From assembly GCA_903970355.1 (NCBI GenBank), contig CAJCIF010000093.1, positions 1 through 11,822 of the forward strand: DNA of 11,822 bases, written 5' to 3'. This document shows, in pieces, positions 1-7,357 of the stretch (the stretch's first letter is position 1; the number at the start of each line of letters is the position of its first letter). Position numbers and translations under genes: made by a program. The notes under the pieces were generated by a model. That model had not been told where the DNA came from, did no database searches, and saw nothing but the letters and a program-made list of their open reading frames with translations. The stretch comes from Actinomycetota bacterium (lineage in GTDB: Bacteria > Cyanobacteriota > Vampirovibrionia > Obscuribacterales > Obscuribacteraceae).

Positions 1-229
1 CGACTTTGTTTCGTTTTCTTGGAGGCCAAGGCCCTTCGCTCTTCAAAACCAGTTAGAATTGAGAGTGGTACTACACGTGATGGCACATTGCGGCACTTCG
101 CTTGTCAAATAGTTAGCTAGCGTTAATGAAGAAGTATTGACCACGCTGTCGCCAGCTTAGTACCATTTTAGTATCGCGTCTTTCCCCGCAGCGACGAGAT
201 CTAGCTCGCCTTCATTCCTGGAGGTTCAT
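1..229. other. Upstream intergenic region, possible end of an unseen gene
   Basis: There is no complete gene here. Forward frame 1 is open from the window edge to a TAG at 118-120, and frame 3 is open to a TAG at 54-56. Neither short tail resembles a family I know, so I cannot say which, if either, ends an upstream gene. The right half holds a candidate promoter (137-166), a short imperfect dyad around 195-208 (CGAG, six bases, CTCG) and the GGAGG ribosome binding site at 220-224 of the next gene. The dyad lies between the promoter and the start codon and could be an operator, but it is short and may be chance. Confidence 0.5.
137..166 (+). promoter_or_regulatory. Candidate sigma-70 promoter of the pyrimidine operon
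   Basis: TTGACC (137-142, five of six matches to the -35 consensus) is followed after 18 bp by TACCAT (161-166, four of six to the -10). It would give a leader of about 55 nt ending at the GGAGG site of the aminotransferase. It is the best-placed pair upstream of the operon, but it is judged by eye only. Confidence 0.35.
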
Positions 230-1537
230 ATGAACGTTTCACTTAATCGAGACGAAATCCACCGTAAACGTGAGCAGTTCGTTGTGCCTGGAGTGAAACA
301 ACTCTTTGCCGATCCGCCTCTGTTTGTCAAAGGAAGCGGTGTTTTTCTATACGACGAAAAGGGACGTGAATACTTAGATATGTTCGCCGGCATCTGCACG
401 GTGAGTGTCGGGCACTGCCATCCAAAGGTTACGGCAGCAACCGTCGAACAAGTTCAAACGTTGCAGCACACTTCTACTGCCTTCATGACCGAGCCAATGG
501 TCACCCTCGCCGAGAAGCTGAGTCAAATAACGCCTGGCAATCTCTCCAAGTCGATGATCACGAATTCCGGTACCGAAGCCAATGAGTTTGCCATCCGCTT
601 GGCCCGTCTTTCGAGCGAGAGATTCCAAGTAATTGCACTTGAGCATGCTTACCATGGTGAATCGCATTTGGCTGCCACACTTACCGCCAATCACAATTGG
701 AGAGCGGAAAATGTGCCGGCTTCGGGAATTGTCTACGCCGCCAATGCCTACTGCTATCGCTGCCCCTTCAAGAAAACGCCGGGCAGCTGCGGACTGGAAT
801 GCGCAAAAGATGTTGAACGCGTTATCCAAACACAAACGAACGGCAAACCAGCAGTGATGATCGCTGAGCCTATTCAAGGAGTAGGAGGCATCATTACGCC
901 GCCGGATGATTACTTCCCAGAGGTAAAGCGCATTCTAGACAATTACGGAGTTCTCTTCATTTCAGATGAAGTGCAAACCGGCGTTGGCCGAACCGGCAAA
1001 CATTGGTTCGGCATCTCAAATTGGAATGTCATTCCGGACTTCATGACGATGGCGAAAGGGCTTGCCAACGGTATTCCAATTGGGGCCGTCATTACGACGC
1101 CAAAAATTGCAGAAGCCGCACAAAAACAGCACATCAATACTTTCGGCGGTAATCCCATTTCTTGCCGTACAGCTTTGGCCGTGCTTGATGTAATTGAAGA
1201 AGAAGACTTGATGGCAAATGCACTCAAAGTCGGTACGTACATAATGGAAGGCCTAAAAGACATGCAAAAATCCCAACCGGCAATGGGAGATGTGCGCGGC
1301 AAAGGTCTTATGATTGGTGTAGAAATCGTCGGAGAGAACAAAACGCCTCTTGCTAAAGAAACGGCGCGCATTGTTGAGAAAATGAAAGATGAGGGCGTCA
1401 TCTGCGGCAAAGGCGGCCTATATGGAAACGTTATCCGTATCCAACCGCCCATGAACATAACAACAGAGAACGCCAATACTTTGTTGAAGGTGCTCAAGAC
1501 ATCGATCGAATCGGTTATTGGGACACCGGTACACTGA
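230..1537 (+). CDS. Class III PLP aminotransferase (beta-alanine / 3-aminoisobutyrate type, AGXT2-like)
   Basis: This is a 435-residue, full-length fold-type I, class III aminotransferase. Visible hallmarks are the cofactor-binding NSGTEAN (112-118), AYHGES (140-145), the SDEVQTG block with Asp246 that should contact the pyridine ring, and AKG with Lys276 as the expected PLP Schiff-base lysine. A cysteine-rich insertion carries C175-x2-C178 and C187-x3-C191, as I recall from AGXT2-like members. Start ATG 230 has GGAGG at 220-224, five bases upstream. It heads a tight operon with beta-ureidopropionase and preTA, so its likely role is the last step of pyrimidine breakdown: moving the amino group of beta-alanine or 3-aminoisobutyrate to pyruvate or another oxo-acid, giving malonate semialdehyde or its methyl form. 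The enzyme class is certain from motifs. The substrate is inferred from context, and 4-aminobutyrate or glyoxylate activity is possible. Confidence 0.9.
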   Translation: MNVSLNRDEIHRKREQFVVPGVKQLFADPPLFVKGSGVFLYDEKGREYLDMFAGICTVSVGHCHPKVTAATVEQVQTLQHTSTAFMTEPMVTLAEKLSQITPGNLSKSMITNSGTEANEFAIRLARLSSERFQVIALEHAYHGESHLAATLTANHNWRAENVPASGIVYAANAYCYRCPFKKTPGSCGLECAKDVERVIQTQTNGKPAVMIAEPIQGVGGIITPPDDYFPEVKRILDNYGVLFISDEVQTGVGRTGKHWFGISNWNVIPDFMTMAKGLANGIPIGAVITTPKIAEAAQKQHINTFGGNPISCRTALAVLDVIEEEDLMANALKVGTYIMEGLKDMQKSQPAMGDVRGKGLMIGVEIVGENKTPLAKETARIVEKMKDEGVICGKGGLYGNVIRIQPPMNITTENANTLLKVLKTSIESVIGTPVH

Positions 1538-1571
1538 AACTACTTCGCTGCGGGACGGGAGGAATAGATAG

Positions 1572-2459
1572 ATGGCTAATAAAGTTCGTTGCGGCCTTGT
1601 GCAGACAAAGAACGACATTGCCACTAAGAACGGTGACGTCACTCCTGCCTTGCTGGAAAAAATCAGAAAGTCTCAGATGGATAAACATCTGGACTATGTA
1701 AAGAAAGCAGGTGAGCAAAAAGTGCAAATCATTTGCTTTCAAGAGATCTTTACCGGTCCGTATTTTTGCGCTGAGCAAAATCCCAATTGGTATGAGTCAG
1801 CGGAAGAAATACCGAATGGTCCAACCGTACAGGAAATGCAAAAGGCGGCACGCGCCAACAATATGGTAATAGTGGTGCCCATCTATGAGAAAGAGCAGGT
1901 TGGCGTCTACTACAACACTGCTGCCGTAATAGATGCGGATGGCACTTATCTCGGTAAATATCGCAAGTCGCATATACCGCATGTAGCTCCAGGCTTCTGG
2001 GAAAAGTTCTACTTCAAACCCGGCAATCTCGGTTATCCTACCTTTCGCACCAAATATGCCACCATAGGCGTATACATATGTTATGATCGCCACTTCCCAG
2101 AAGGTGCCCGTGCTCTCGGCTTAAACGGTGCTGAAATTGTATTCAATCCTTCCGCAACCGTTGCTGGTCTCTCAGAATATTTATGGAAGTTGGAGCAACC
2201 AGCCCACGCTGCCGCAAATGGCTATTTCGTCGGAGCAATCAACAGAGTCGGCACGGAAGCTCCCTGGAATATTGGAGAATTCTACGGCTCCAGCTATTTC
2301 TGCGATCCACGCGGTCAAATAATTGCGCAAGCTTCGCGCGACAAAGAAGAATTGCTCATAACCGATCTCGATTTGGATGAAATTAAAGCCGTACGGCATA
2401 CCTGGCAATTTTATAGAGACCGCAGACCTGAAACTTACGAATCCCTAGTCGAACTGTAA
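1572..2459 (+). CDS. Beta-ureidopropionase (N-carbamoyl-beta-alanine amidohydrolase), nitrilase superfamily
   Basis: The 295-residue cytoplasmic hydrolase would split N-carbamoyl-beta-alanine (or its methyl homologue) into beta-alanine, CO2 and ammonia, the third step of reductive pyrimidine degradation. The nitrilase catalytic triad is visible as Glu58 in CFQEIF, Lys132 in YRKSHIP and Cys170 in YICYDRHFPEG, with the second conserved glutamate Glu144 in GFWEKFYF. The C-terminal QFYRDRRPETY (279-289) is a tail I associate with ureidopropionase-type members rather than with aliphatic nitrilases. GGGAGG at 1557-1562 lies 9 nt before ATG 1572. The gene follows the aminotransferase by 34 nt and precedes preT by 16 nt. 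Related N-carbamoylputrescine amidases share this fold, but the preTA context strongly favours the pyrimidine substrate. In other organisms this function is called pydC or UPB1. Confidence 0.92.
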   Translation: MANKVRCGLVQTKNDIATKNGDVTPALLEKIRKSQMDKHLDYVKKAGEQKVQIICFQEIFTGPYFCAEQNPNWYESAEEIPNGPTVQEMQKAARANNMVIVVPIYEKEQVGVYYNTAAVIDADGTYLGKYRKSHIPHVAPGFWEKFYFKPGNLGYPTFRTKYATIGVYICYDRHFPEGARALGLNGAEIVFNPSATVAGLSEYLWKLEQPAHAAANGYFVGAINRVGTEAPWNIGEFYGSSYFCDPRGQIIAQASRDKEELLITDLDLDEIKAVRHTWQFYRDRRPETYESLVEL

Positions 2460-2476
2460 AAATCGAACTGTAAAAA
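2449..2476 (+). repeat. Perfect 14-bp tandem duplication over a stop codon
   Basis: TCGAACTGTAAAAA occurs twice back to back (2449-2462 and 2463-2476). The first copy contains the last two codons and the stop of the ureidopropionase gene. The final A of the second copy is the first base of the preT start codon. Removing one copy would leave the stop and the preT ATG only 2 nt apart. Confidence 0.95.
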
Positions 2477-3876
2477 TGAAACCGGAAAAAACCACCAGGC
2501 AACAAGCCGACGAGTCATCCATTGAAGGGCGCTTCAAGGAACTCAACCTGCCTTTCAACGATCGCGAAGCGTTGCTTGAATCCAATCGTTGCCTCTATTG
2601 TTATGATGCACCATGCATAGTGGCGTGTCCTACGCATATAGATATTCCTACTTTTATTCGCAAAATATCAAGCGGCAATGTCAAAGGATCAGCAAAAACG
2701 ATTCTCGAATCAAACTTGCTTGGAGCCACTTGCTCACGTGTTTGCCCAGTTCAAGAATTATGCGAAGGGGCTTGTGTTCTGAATGAGGATCACAAACCAA
2801 TCAATATTGGCAGATTGCAGCGCCATGCAATGGATTTTGCAGACAAGAACAAATTGAATTTTTTCCAAAGAGGCAATCCGAATGGTTTACGCGTTGCCAT
2901 AGTCGGCGCAGGGCCGGCAGGACTTTCTTGCGCAGGCGAGTTGGCTAAATTAGGTTTTGAAGTAATCTGTTTCGAAAAGAGACCACTTTCAGGCGGACTT
3001 GATACATACGGTATTGTCGTTTTTCGCGAACCGGTTGAAATCAGCCTTAAAGAAGTACAAATGATAGAAGAGCTAGGCGTCGATATGCGCAATGGCGTTG
3101 AAATCGGCAAAGATTTGCTGCTCAGCGATCTCGTTGAAGATTATGATGCGGTATTGATTTCAATCGGACTTGGTAAAGTCCCGAATCTTTCCATAGCAGG
3201 TGAAGACAAAGAGGGTGTTTTCGACGGGCTTGAATTTATCGAGCAAACGAAAGTAAAAGACCTAAAGACAATCAAGTGTGGTTCTAAAGTCGTCGTGATT
3301 GGAGGAGGAAATACAGCGATAGATTGCGCCACCATTGCAAGACGCCTTGGTGCACCGGATGTGACAATTGTGTACAGGCGCTCCCAATTCGAGATGCCCG
3401 CTTATGAATTTGAATGCGAGTTTGCACTCAAGGAAGGAGTGCGCATCCAATTTTTGACTAACCCCGTGGAAGTAGAAGGCAAGGACAAAGTTGAGAAGTT
3501 GAAATGTGCCAGGGTTGAACTCGGGCCACCGGATCTAAGCGGCAGAAGAACGCCACGAGTTATTGCCGATTCTCTCTTTGATATTCCGTGCGATATGGTC
3601 ATTAAAGCGATCGGGCAGGAGAAACCATACGACTTGCTTTCCGAACTTAAAAAATTCGGCGTGCAAGAACAAAACGGTTACATAGTTGTCGATCCGAAAA
3701 CTAACGGTACAAGTAATCCGAAAATTTTTGCCGCTGGCGATTGCATTCGCCATAAAGGGGAAGCTTTGACGGTGGTAGCGGTGCAAGATGGCAAAATTGC
3801 AGCAGCATCCATTGCCAAAATGTTGCTTCCATCAAAAACTAACGGCAAGAAGACTCAGCCACCAGGGACACGATAA
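2476..3876 (+). CDS. preT: Dihydropyrimidine dehydrogenase (NAD-type) subunit PreT
   Basis: The 466-residue iron-sulfur flavoprotein is the electron-input subunit of bacterial dihydropyrimidine dehydrogenase. It is expected to take electrons from NAD(P)H through FAD and two [4Fe-4S] clusters to PreA. The N-terminal domain has Cys39, 42, 47, 51 and Cys86, 90, 96, 100, followed by IGRLQRHAMDF, whose Gln115 aligns with the glutamine cluster ligand of the mammalian enzyme. Two Rossmann motifs follow, VGAGPAGL (143-150, FAD) and VVIGGGNTAIDCA (273-285, NAD(P)H), and the closing FAD motif AAGD (419-422). Length and domain order match E. coli PreT and the N-terminal half of eukaryotic DPD; GltD-like small subunits are related but lack the pairing with PreA seen here. 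There is no Shine-Dalgarno site before ATG 2476, and a TAG 30 nt upstream in frame excludes earlier starts, so initiation probably depends on coupling to the upstream gene. The stop overlaps the preA start (TAATG). Confidence 0.95.
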   Translation: MKPEKTTRQQADESSIEGRFKELNLPFNDREALLESNRCLYCYDAPCIVACPTHIDIPTFIRKISSGNVKGSAKTILESNLLGATCSRVCPVQELCEGACVLNEDHKPINIGRLQRHAMDFADKNKLNFFQRGNPNGLRVAIVGAGPAGLSCAGELAKLGFEVICFEKRPLSGGLDTYGIVVFREPVEISLKEVQMIEELGVDMRNGVEIGKDLLLSDLVEDYDAVLISIGLGKVPNLSIAGEDKEGVFDGLEFIEQTKVKDLKTIKCGSKVVVIGGGNTAIDCATIARRLGAPDVTIVYRRSQFEMPAYEFECEFALKEGVRIQFLTNPVEVEGKDKVEKLKCARVELGPPDLSGRRTPRVIADSLFDIPCDMVIKAIGQEKPYDLLSELKKFGVQEQNGYIVVDPKTNGTSNPKIFAAGDCIRHKGEALTVVAVQDGKIAAASIAKMLLPSKTNGKKTQPPGTR

Positions 3877-5213
3877 TGGCCGATTTGAAAACAAACTTTT
3901 GCGGTATCCGTTCACCAAATCCGTTTTGGTTGGCTTCTGCTCCGCCAAGTAATTCTGGCTATCAAGTGCAGAAAGCTTTTGAGCAAGGATGGGGAGGAGC
4001 TGTCTGGAAAACAATAGGCGCGCCCGTTCTCAATGTTTCGAATCGCTATGCCACTATCGATTACAAAGGCACCAAAATAATTGGCCTCAACAACGTCGAG
4101 CTCATAAGCGATAGACCTGTTGAAGTAAATCTCAAAGAGATGAAGGAAGTAAAACGCAACTTCCCCAATCATGCTGTGATTGCATCCATCATGGTGGAAT
4201 CGACCAAAGAAGCCTGGCAAGAAATTATCAAGCGAACAGAAGATACCGGTATAGATGGATTCGAACTAAATTTCGGTTGCCCGCACGGTATGTCGGAACG
4301 TGGCATGGGTTCAGCGATGGGACAAGTGCCGGACTATACTTGCATGGTTACGGAGTGGGCCGTGAGTGTTGCCACCAAACCGGTAATTGTGAAACTCACT
4401 CCCAACATTACCGATATTACTCTGCCGGCACGAGCAGCAGTAAAAGGCGGTGCTCCAGCTTTGTCTCTCATTAACACTCTCAACAGCATCATGGGAGTAG
4501 ATCTCAATACATTCGATATAAAACCGAGTGTGGGTGGCAAAGGAAGTCACGGTGGCTACGCCGGCCCAGCCGTAAAGCCAATTGCATTGCACATGCTGAG
4601 CGCCATTGCTTTGGATGAGGAAGTGCGGAAACGAACAGTACCCATTTCCGGAATTGGTGGCATAGAAACATGGCAAGATGCAGTTGAGTTTATGCTTCTT
4701 GGAGCAACAAGCGTTCAAATATGCACTGCCGTTATGCATTATGGTTTTCGCATTATTGAGGACCTGATCGACGGCATGTCGAATTGGATGGATGAACGCG
4801 GATTCAAAACCATTGAGGATTTCATTGGCAAATCTTTGCCTAAAGTTTCAAGCTTTGGTGATCTGGATCTCGGCTTCCAGAGCGTGGCTCGCATCGACCA
4901 TAACAAGTGCATTCAGTGCAATCTTTGCTTCATAGCGTGCAACGATGCAGCTCATCAATGCATAGACCTCACCACCATGAAACTGAATGGCAATCCGATG
5001 GAAAGGCCACTGCCGGTAGTGCGCGAAAATGACTGCGTTGGCTGTGCACTTTGTTCAGCCGTTTGCCCAGTACCAGATTGCATCACCATGGTGGAAGTAG
5101 AAAGCAACCGCCCACATACAACCTGGAATCAACTAATTTCCGAAAAACCTGAAGTTCTAGCCTGGGATGCGATGAATGAATATCGCAAGAAGGCGAACTT
5201 CCATATTCATTAA
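3876..5213 (+). CDS. preA: Dihydropyrimidine dehydrogenase catalytic subunit PreA
   Basis: The 445-residue subunit carries the pyrimidine-reducing site: an FMN-binding TIM barrel of the dihydroorotate dehydrogenase type (about 5-310) followed by a two-cluster ferredoxin domain (about 335-410). The active-site stretch NFGCPHGMSERGMG (132-145) includes Cys135, which aligns with the catalytic cysteine (Cys671) of mammalian DPD. Lys173 in VKLTPNITD and Asn200-Thr201 in LINTLNS fit FMN and substrate contacts. The phosphate-binding strand ISGIGGIETWQDA (258-270) is typical. The clusters use Cys345, 348, 351, 355 and Cys387, 390, 393, 397. It reduces uracil and thymine to the 5,6-dihydro forms with electrons from PreT. 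Its ATG shares one base with the preT stop, so the two subunits should be made in a fixed ratio. Glycine replaces the mammalian active-site serine at 134; as I recall, other bacterial PreA proteins have glycine there too. Confidence 0.95.
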   Translation: MADLKTNFCGIRSPNPFWLASAPPSNSGYQVQKAFEQGWGGAVWKTIGAPVLNVSNRYATIDYKGTKIIGLNNVELISDRPVEVNLKEMKEVKRNFPNHAVIASIMVESTKEAWQEIIKRTEDTGIDGFELNFGCPHGMSERGMGSAMGQVPDYTCMVTEWAVSVATKPVIVKLTPNITDITLPARAAVKGGAPALSLINTLNSIMGVDLNTFDIKPSVGGKGSHGGYAGPAVKPIALHMLSAIALDEEVRKRTVPISGIGGIETWQDAVEFMLLGATSVQICTAVMHYGFRIIEDLIDGMSNWMDERGFKTIEDFIGKSLPKVSSFGDLDLGFQSVARIDHNKCIQCNLCFIACNDAAHQCIDLTTMKLNGNPMERPLPVVRENDCVGCALCSAVCPVPDCITMVEVESNRPHTTWNQLISEKPEVLAWDAMNEYRKKANFHIH

Positions 5214-5215
5214 TC

Positions 5216-5674
5216 ATGAAAATTTGGGTCGATGCTGATGCTTGCCCGGTTGCCGTTAAAGACATAATTATGGCTGCAGCAAGTCGACGCGCAGTCGAAG
5301 CTATTTTTGTTGCAAATAAACAATTGAACCTGCCAACATCAAAACATCTTTCTGTTGTGAAAGTAGATCTTGGTCCCGATGTGGCTGACAAGTACATCGT
5401 AGAGCATTCTCAAAAATTTGACCTCGTCATAACTCAAGACACTCTATTAGCCCACCAACTTGTTCCGGTAGGCATTGTCGTTATCGATCCACACGGCAAG
5501 AAATTTACCGAAGACAATATCGGTGATCGAGTCGCAATGCGAAATCTTTTGCAAGAATCAAGAGATCGAGGTGAGATAACAGGCGGGCCTAAACCTTTCA
5601 GTAACAAAGAAAAACAAGCATTCGCTTCCGCCTTCGATAAAGAGCTCACCCGATTACTCAAGATTAGTGTCTAA
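5216..5674 (+). CDS. UPF0178 / DUF188 (YaiI/YqxD-type) protein
   Basis: The 152-residue cytoplasmic protein has the family's near-invariant opening, KIWVDADACPV (2-12), an acidic QDTLLAH block (74-80), and the conserved tail with GDRVAMRNLL (103-112) and TGGPKPFSNKEKQAF (121-135). Members are usually about 150 residues, so this one is complete. The family is widespread and of unknown function. It has been grouped with PIN-like nuclease folds, and the aspartates Asp6, Asp8 and Asp75 could be metal ligands, but nuclease activity is an inference. The ATG lies two bases after the preA stop, with no ribosome binding site of its own, so it seems to be translated by coupling as the last gene of the pyrimidine operon. 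Whether that reflects a shared role or simple read-through cannot be decided from one locus. Confidence 0.88.
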   Translation: MKIWVDADACPVAVKDIIMAAASRRAVEAIFVANKQLNLPTSKHLSVVKVDLGPDVADKYIVEHSQKFDLVITQDTLLAHQLVPVGIVVIDPHGKKFTEDNIGDRVAMRNLLQESRDRGEITGGPKPFSNKEKQAFASAFDKELTRLLKISV

Positions 5675-5738
5675 AACAATTTGGCGGGCACCTTTACCTA
5701 ATAATGCTAGTCTTTACCCTCTCTAGGGAGAACTAACG

Positions 5739-7034
5739 ATGAAAAGTGTTTCGAGGTCGTCAAGTTGGATCATTTTGTTGGTTAGCGTTCTGGCACCGCT
5801 TTCCGCACTTGCAAAGGGACAGCCGCCCCCTAATCAAGCACAAGCCGAGGCACAGCAACAAGCAGCTCGAAAAGCCCAGGAAGAGGAATTCAAAGCGCAG
5901 CAAGACCAAGCCCGTCGAGCTCAAGAAAATCAAGCCAAGGTACTAGAAGAAACGCGAAGAAATCAGGAGCAAGCTCTCAAAGCACAAGAAGAGAGCGCGC
6001 GTAATGCTCAAATGGCCGCTGTGAAATCGCAACAACAGGAAGCCATGAAGGCTCAAGAACGCGCGCAACAGCAACAAGCTAAGATGCAGGAAGACCAGGT
6101 TCGGAATCAACAACGCGTTCAAGAAAACACCCAGCGAGAAGCGGCGAAAGCTCAAGAAAATGCCCAGCGAGAAGCGGCTAAAGCACAAGAAAATCAGGTA
6201 AGAGCAGCAGCAGAAGCCGGAAAAGAACAAGCTCGCATTAGCACCGTAGGTGGTGCAGGCGCTGGCTTTGGTGGAAAAAATCGCGCAGTTGAAACAGCTG
6301 CAGGCATCAGACCATTCACACCCAGAGCGCTACCTGGCCAATCAGTTCCATTGAACAAAGCACTCTCTATGCCTGTTTTGGCAGAGGGAGCTAACGCTCA
6401 ACAACAAGAACATGCGCAACAAGTCCAACAGAATTTACAAGCACACTTGATGGCTTTCCCATTGAATCAGGGCCCTACAAACATCAACGCGATCCGAAAT
6501 GCCTCGATCAATAATTACTTCAACAACTATCGCGGCAATTGGAATAATCAAGCCTATGAGATCAATCGTGCTAACACCTTTGTAAACCAGTTGCCTCCTA
6601 ATGATTATCCATATTGGTATCATCCTGAACCAAACTGGGTTTTCGCTAACAGTTTTGTCTTCGGCAACAATATGAACTGTGGTCTGGATTGGCTAAGATG
6701 GGGATGGCATCCGTACTATGGACCGCCGCCGGAAGGATTTGTTTGCGCGGCCGACTATATTCCGACACCATGGATCTATATCCCGGCTTATGGAGTTTGG
6801 CGCCAACCTGGACTTATGGGTTATGCCGAGTCCGGACCGCCTTACGACTATACCGGTCCCATTTCTGTTGAAGTTTTAGAACCACGCCATGTGAGTGTGA
6901 GAGATCCATATACTGGTTACATGGACGCTAGAGTTGTGAACGTGGTCTATATGTACAACGCATTCTATTATCCCGAAGAAGAACGATGGGGCTATATGAA
7001 TAGACACGGCTACTTCCTATTCCTCAACTTGTAA
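5739..7034 (+). CDS. Secreted Gln/Ala-rich coiled-coil protein with aromatic C-terminal domain, unknown family
   Basis: I do not recognise this 431-residue protein. It starts with a clear signal peptide: basic Lys2/Arg6, a hydrophobic run of about 10-21, and an LSALA|K cleavage site near residue 25. Residues 31-166 form a highly charged, proline-free Gln/Ala/Glu/Lys/Arg segment with recurring KAQE/RAQE units and two near-identical 11-residue repeats (129-150), so a long helix or coiled coil is expected. A Gly-rich hinge (170-179) leads to an Asn/Gln-rich part (219-282) and then a Tyr, Trp and Pro-rich region (288-431) with only two cysteines, Cys314 and Cys336, which could form a disulfide once exported. 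AGGGAG at 5725-5730 sits 8 nt before ATG 5739. A cell-envelope or surface structural role is plausible but not shown. The next gene is convergent, and no clear terminator is visible in the 36 bp between them. Confidence 0.85.
   Translation: MKSVSRSSSWIILLVSVLAPLSALAKGQPPPNQAQAEAQQQAARKAQEEEFKAQQDQARRAQENQAKVLEETRRNQEQALKAQEESARNAQMAAVKSQQQEAMKAQERAQQQQAKMQEDQVRNQQRVQENTQREAAKAQENAQREAAKAQENQVRAAAEAGKEQARISTVGGAGAGFGGKNRAVETAAGIRPFTPRALPGQSVPLNKALSMPVLAEGANAQQQEHAQQVQQNLQAHLMAFPLNQGPTNINAIRNASINNYFNNYRGNWNNQAYEINRANTFVNQLPPNDYPYWYHPEPNWVFANSFVFGNNMNCGLDWLRWGWHPYYGPPPEGFVCAADYIPTPWIYIPAYGVWRQPGLMGYAESGPPYDYTGPISVEVLEPRHVSVRDPYTGYMDARVVNVVYMYNAFYYPEEERWGYMNRHGYFLFLNL
6123..6188 (+). repeat. Two tandem 33-bp repeats within the coiled-coil gene
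   Basis: Copies 6123-6155 and 6156-6188 match at 29 of 33 positions and each encode EN(T/A)QREAAKAQ; a decayed third unit begins with GAAAATCAG at 6189. Three of the four differences are at third codon positions, so the protein repeat is kept while the DNA drifts, which suggests selection on the helix. Confidence 0.85.
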
Positions 7035-7070
7035 TTGAAGCAACTTAGGCACCACTCTTGATTGAATCGC

Positions 7071-7343
7071 TTATTCTTTAGGTGGTGGTGGCGCAAGTGG
7101 AATTATGAGTGTTTCACCGGGATTGAGTCCGCGCCTTAAGGCCGCCGGAATTTGTGCCAACAGCCCCGGAGTGAGCTCAATTCTTAGCTCGTCACCATTT
7201 CCGCCAACTGATACTCTTGATCCATTGTCTAAAACAGGAATCACACCTGGCGCGTATGCATGTCGTGCTTGGTCCGCTACCCAATCATTACCATGTTGGT
7301 CTTGGACAAAAGCATTTTTGATTTCATGTCCGAATTCGACCAT
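7071..7343 (-). CDS. Small hypothetical protein, 90 aa
   Basis: I do not recognise this protein. It has 90 residues, no signal peptide or membrane segment, and ends in a proline run (PLAPPPPKE). Its main support is an excellent ribosome binding site: on the minus strand GGAGG (plus-strand 7351-7355) lies 7 nt before the ATG at 7343. The amino-acid balance, with a soluble start (MVEFGHEI) and alternating hydrophobic stretches such as DELRIELTPGLLAQIP, looks like a real folded protein, whereas the opposing forward frames over the same bases are rich in Ser, Pro and Cys. It lies 77 bp downstream of the methyltransferase on the same strand and may share its transcript. Being short, it remains less certain than its neighbours. 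Confidence 0.65.
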   Translation of the reverse strand: MVEFGHEIKNAFVQDQHGNDWVADQARHAYAPGVIPVLDNGSRVSVGGNGDELRIELTPGLLAQIPAALRRGLNPGETLIIPLAPPPPKE

Positions 7344-7348
7344 GACAG

Positions 7349-7357
7349 CCCCTCCAG
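7349..7357 (-). promoter_or_regulatory. Strong ribosome binding site of the 90-aa gene
   Basis: Read on the minus strand this is CTGGAGGGG, close to the full anti-Shine-Dalgarno complement, 7 nt before ATG. It is what makes the short minus-strand frame credible over the overlapping plus-strand frames. Confidence 0.6.

Noticed and set aside
374..877. Long minus-strand open frame (167 codons) opposite the aminotransferase.
   Set aside because: It lies wholly antisense to a gene with all class III aminotransferase motifs, and its translation is Arg/Cys/His-rich without family features.
4303..4329. PreA Met148, where mammalian DPD has a cysteine in its ACGQ segment, looked like loss of the catalytic cysteine.
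   Set aside because: The catalytic cysteine belongs to the preceding N-x-x-C-P motif and is present here as Cys135. The ACGQ cysteine is not the active-site residue and, as I recall, also differs in other bacterial PreA proteins.
5717..5731. Short dyad TCTC-TAGG-GAGA before the coiled-coil gene as a terminator.
   Set aside because: The stem is only 4 bp, there is no T-run, and it overlaps the AGGGAG ribosome binding site.
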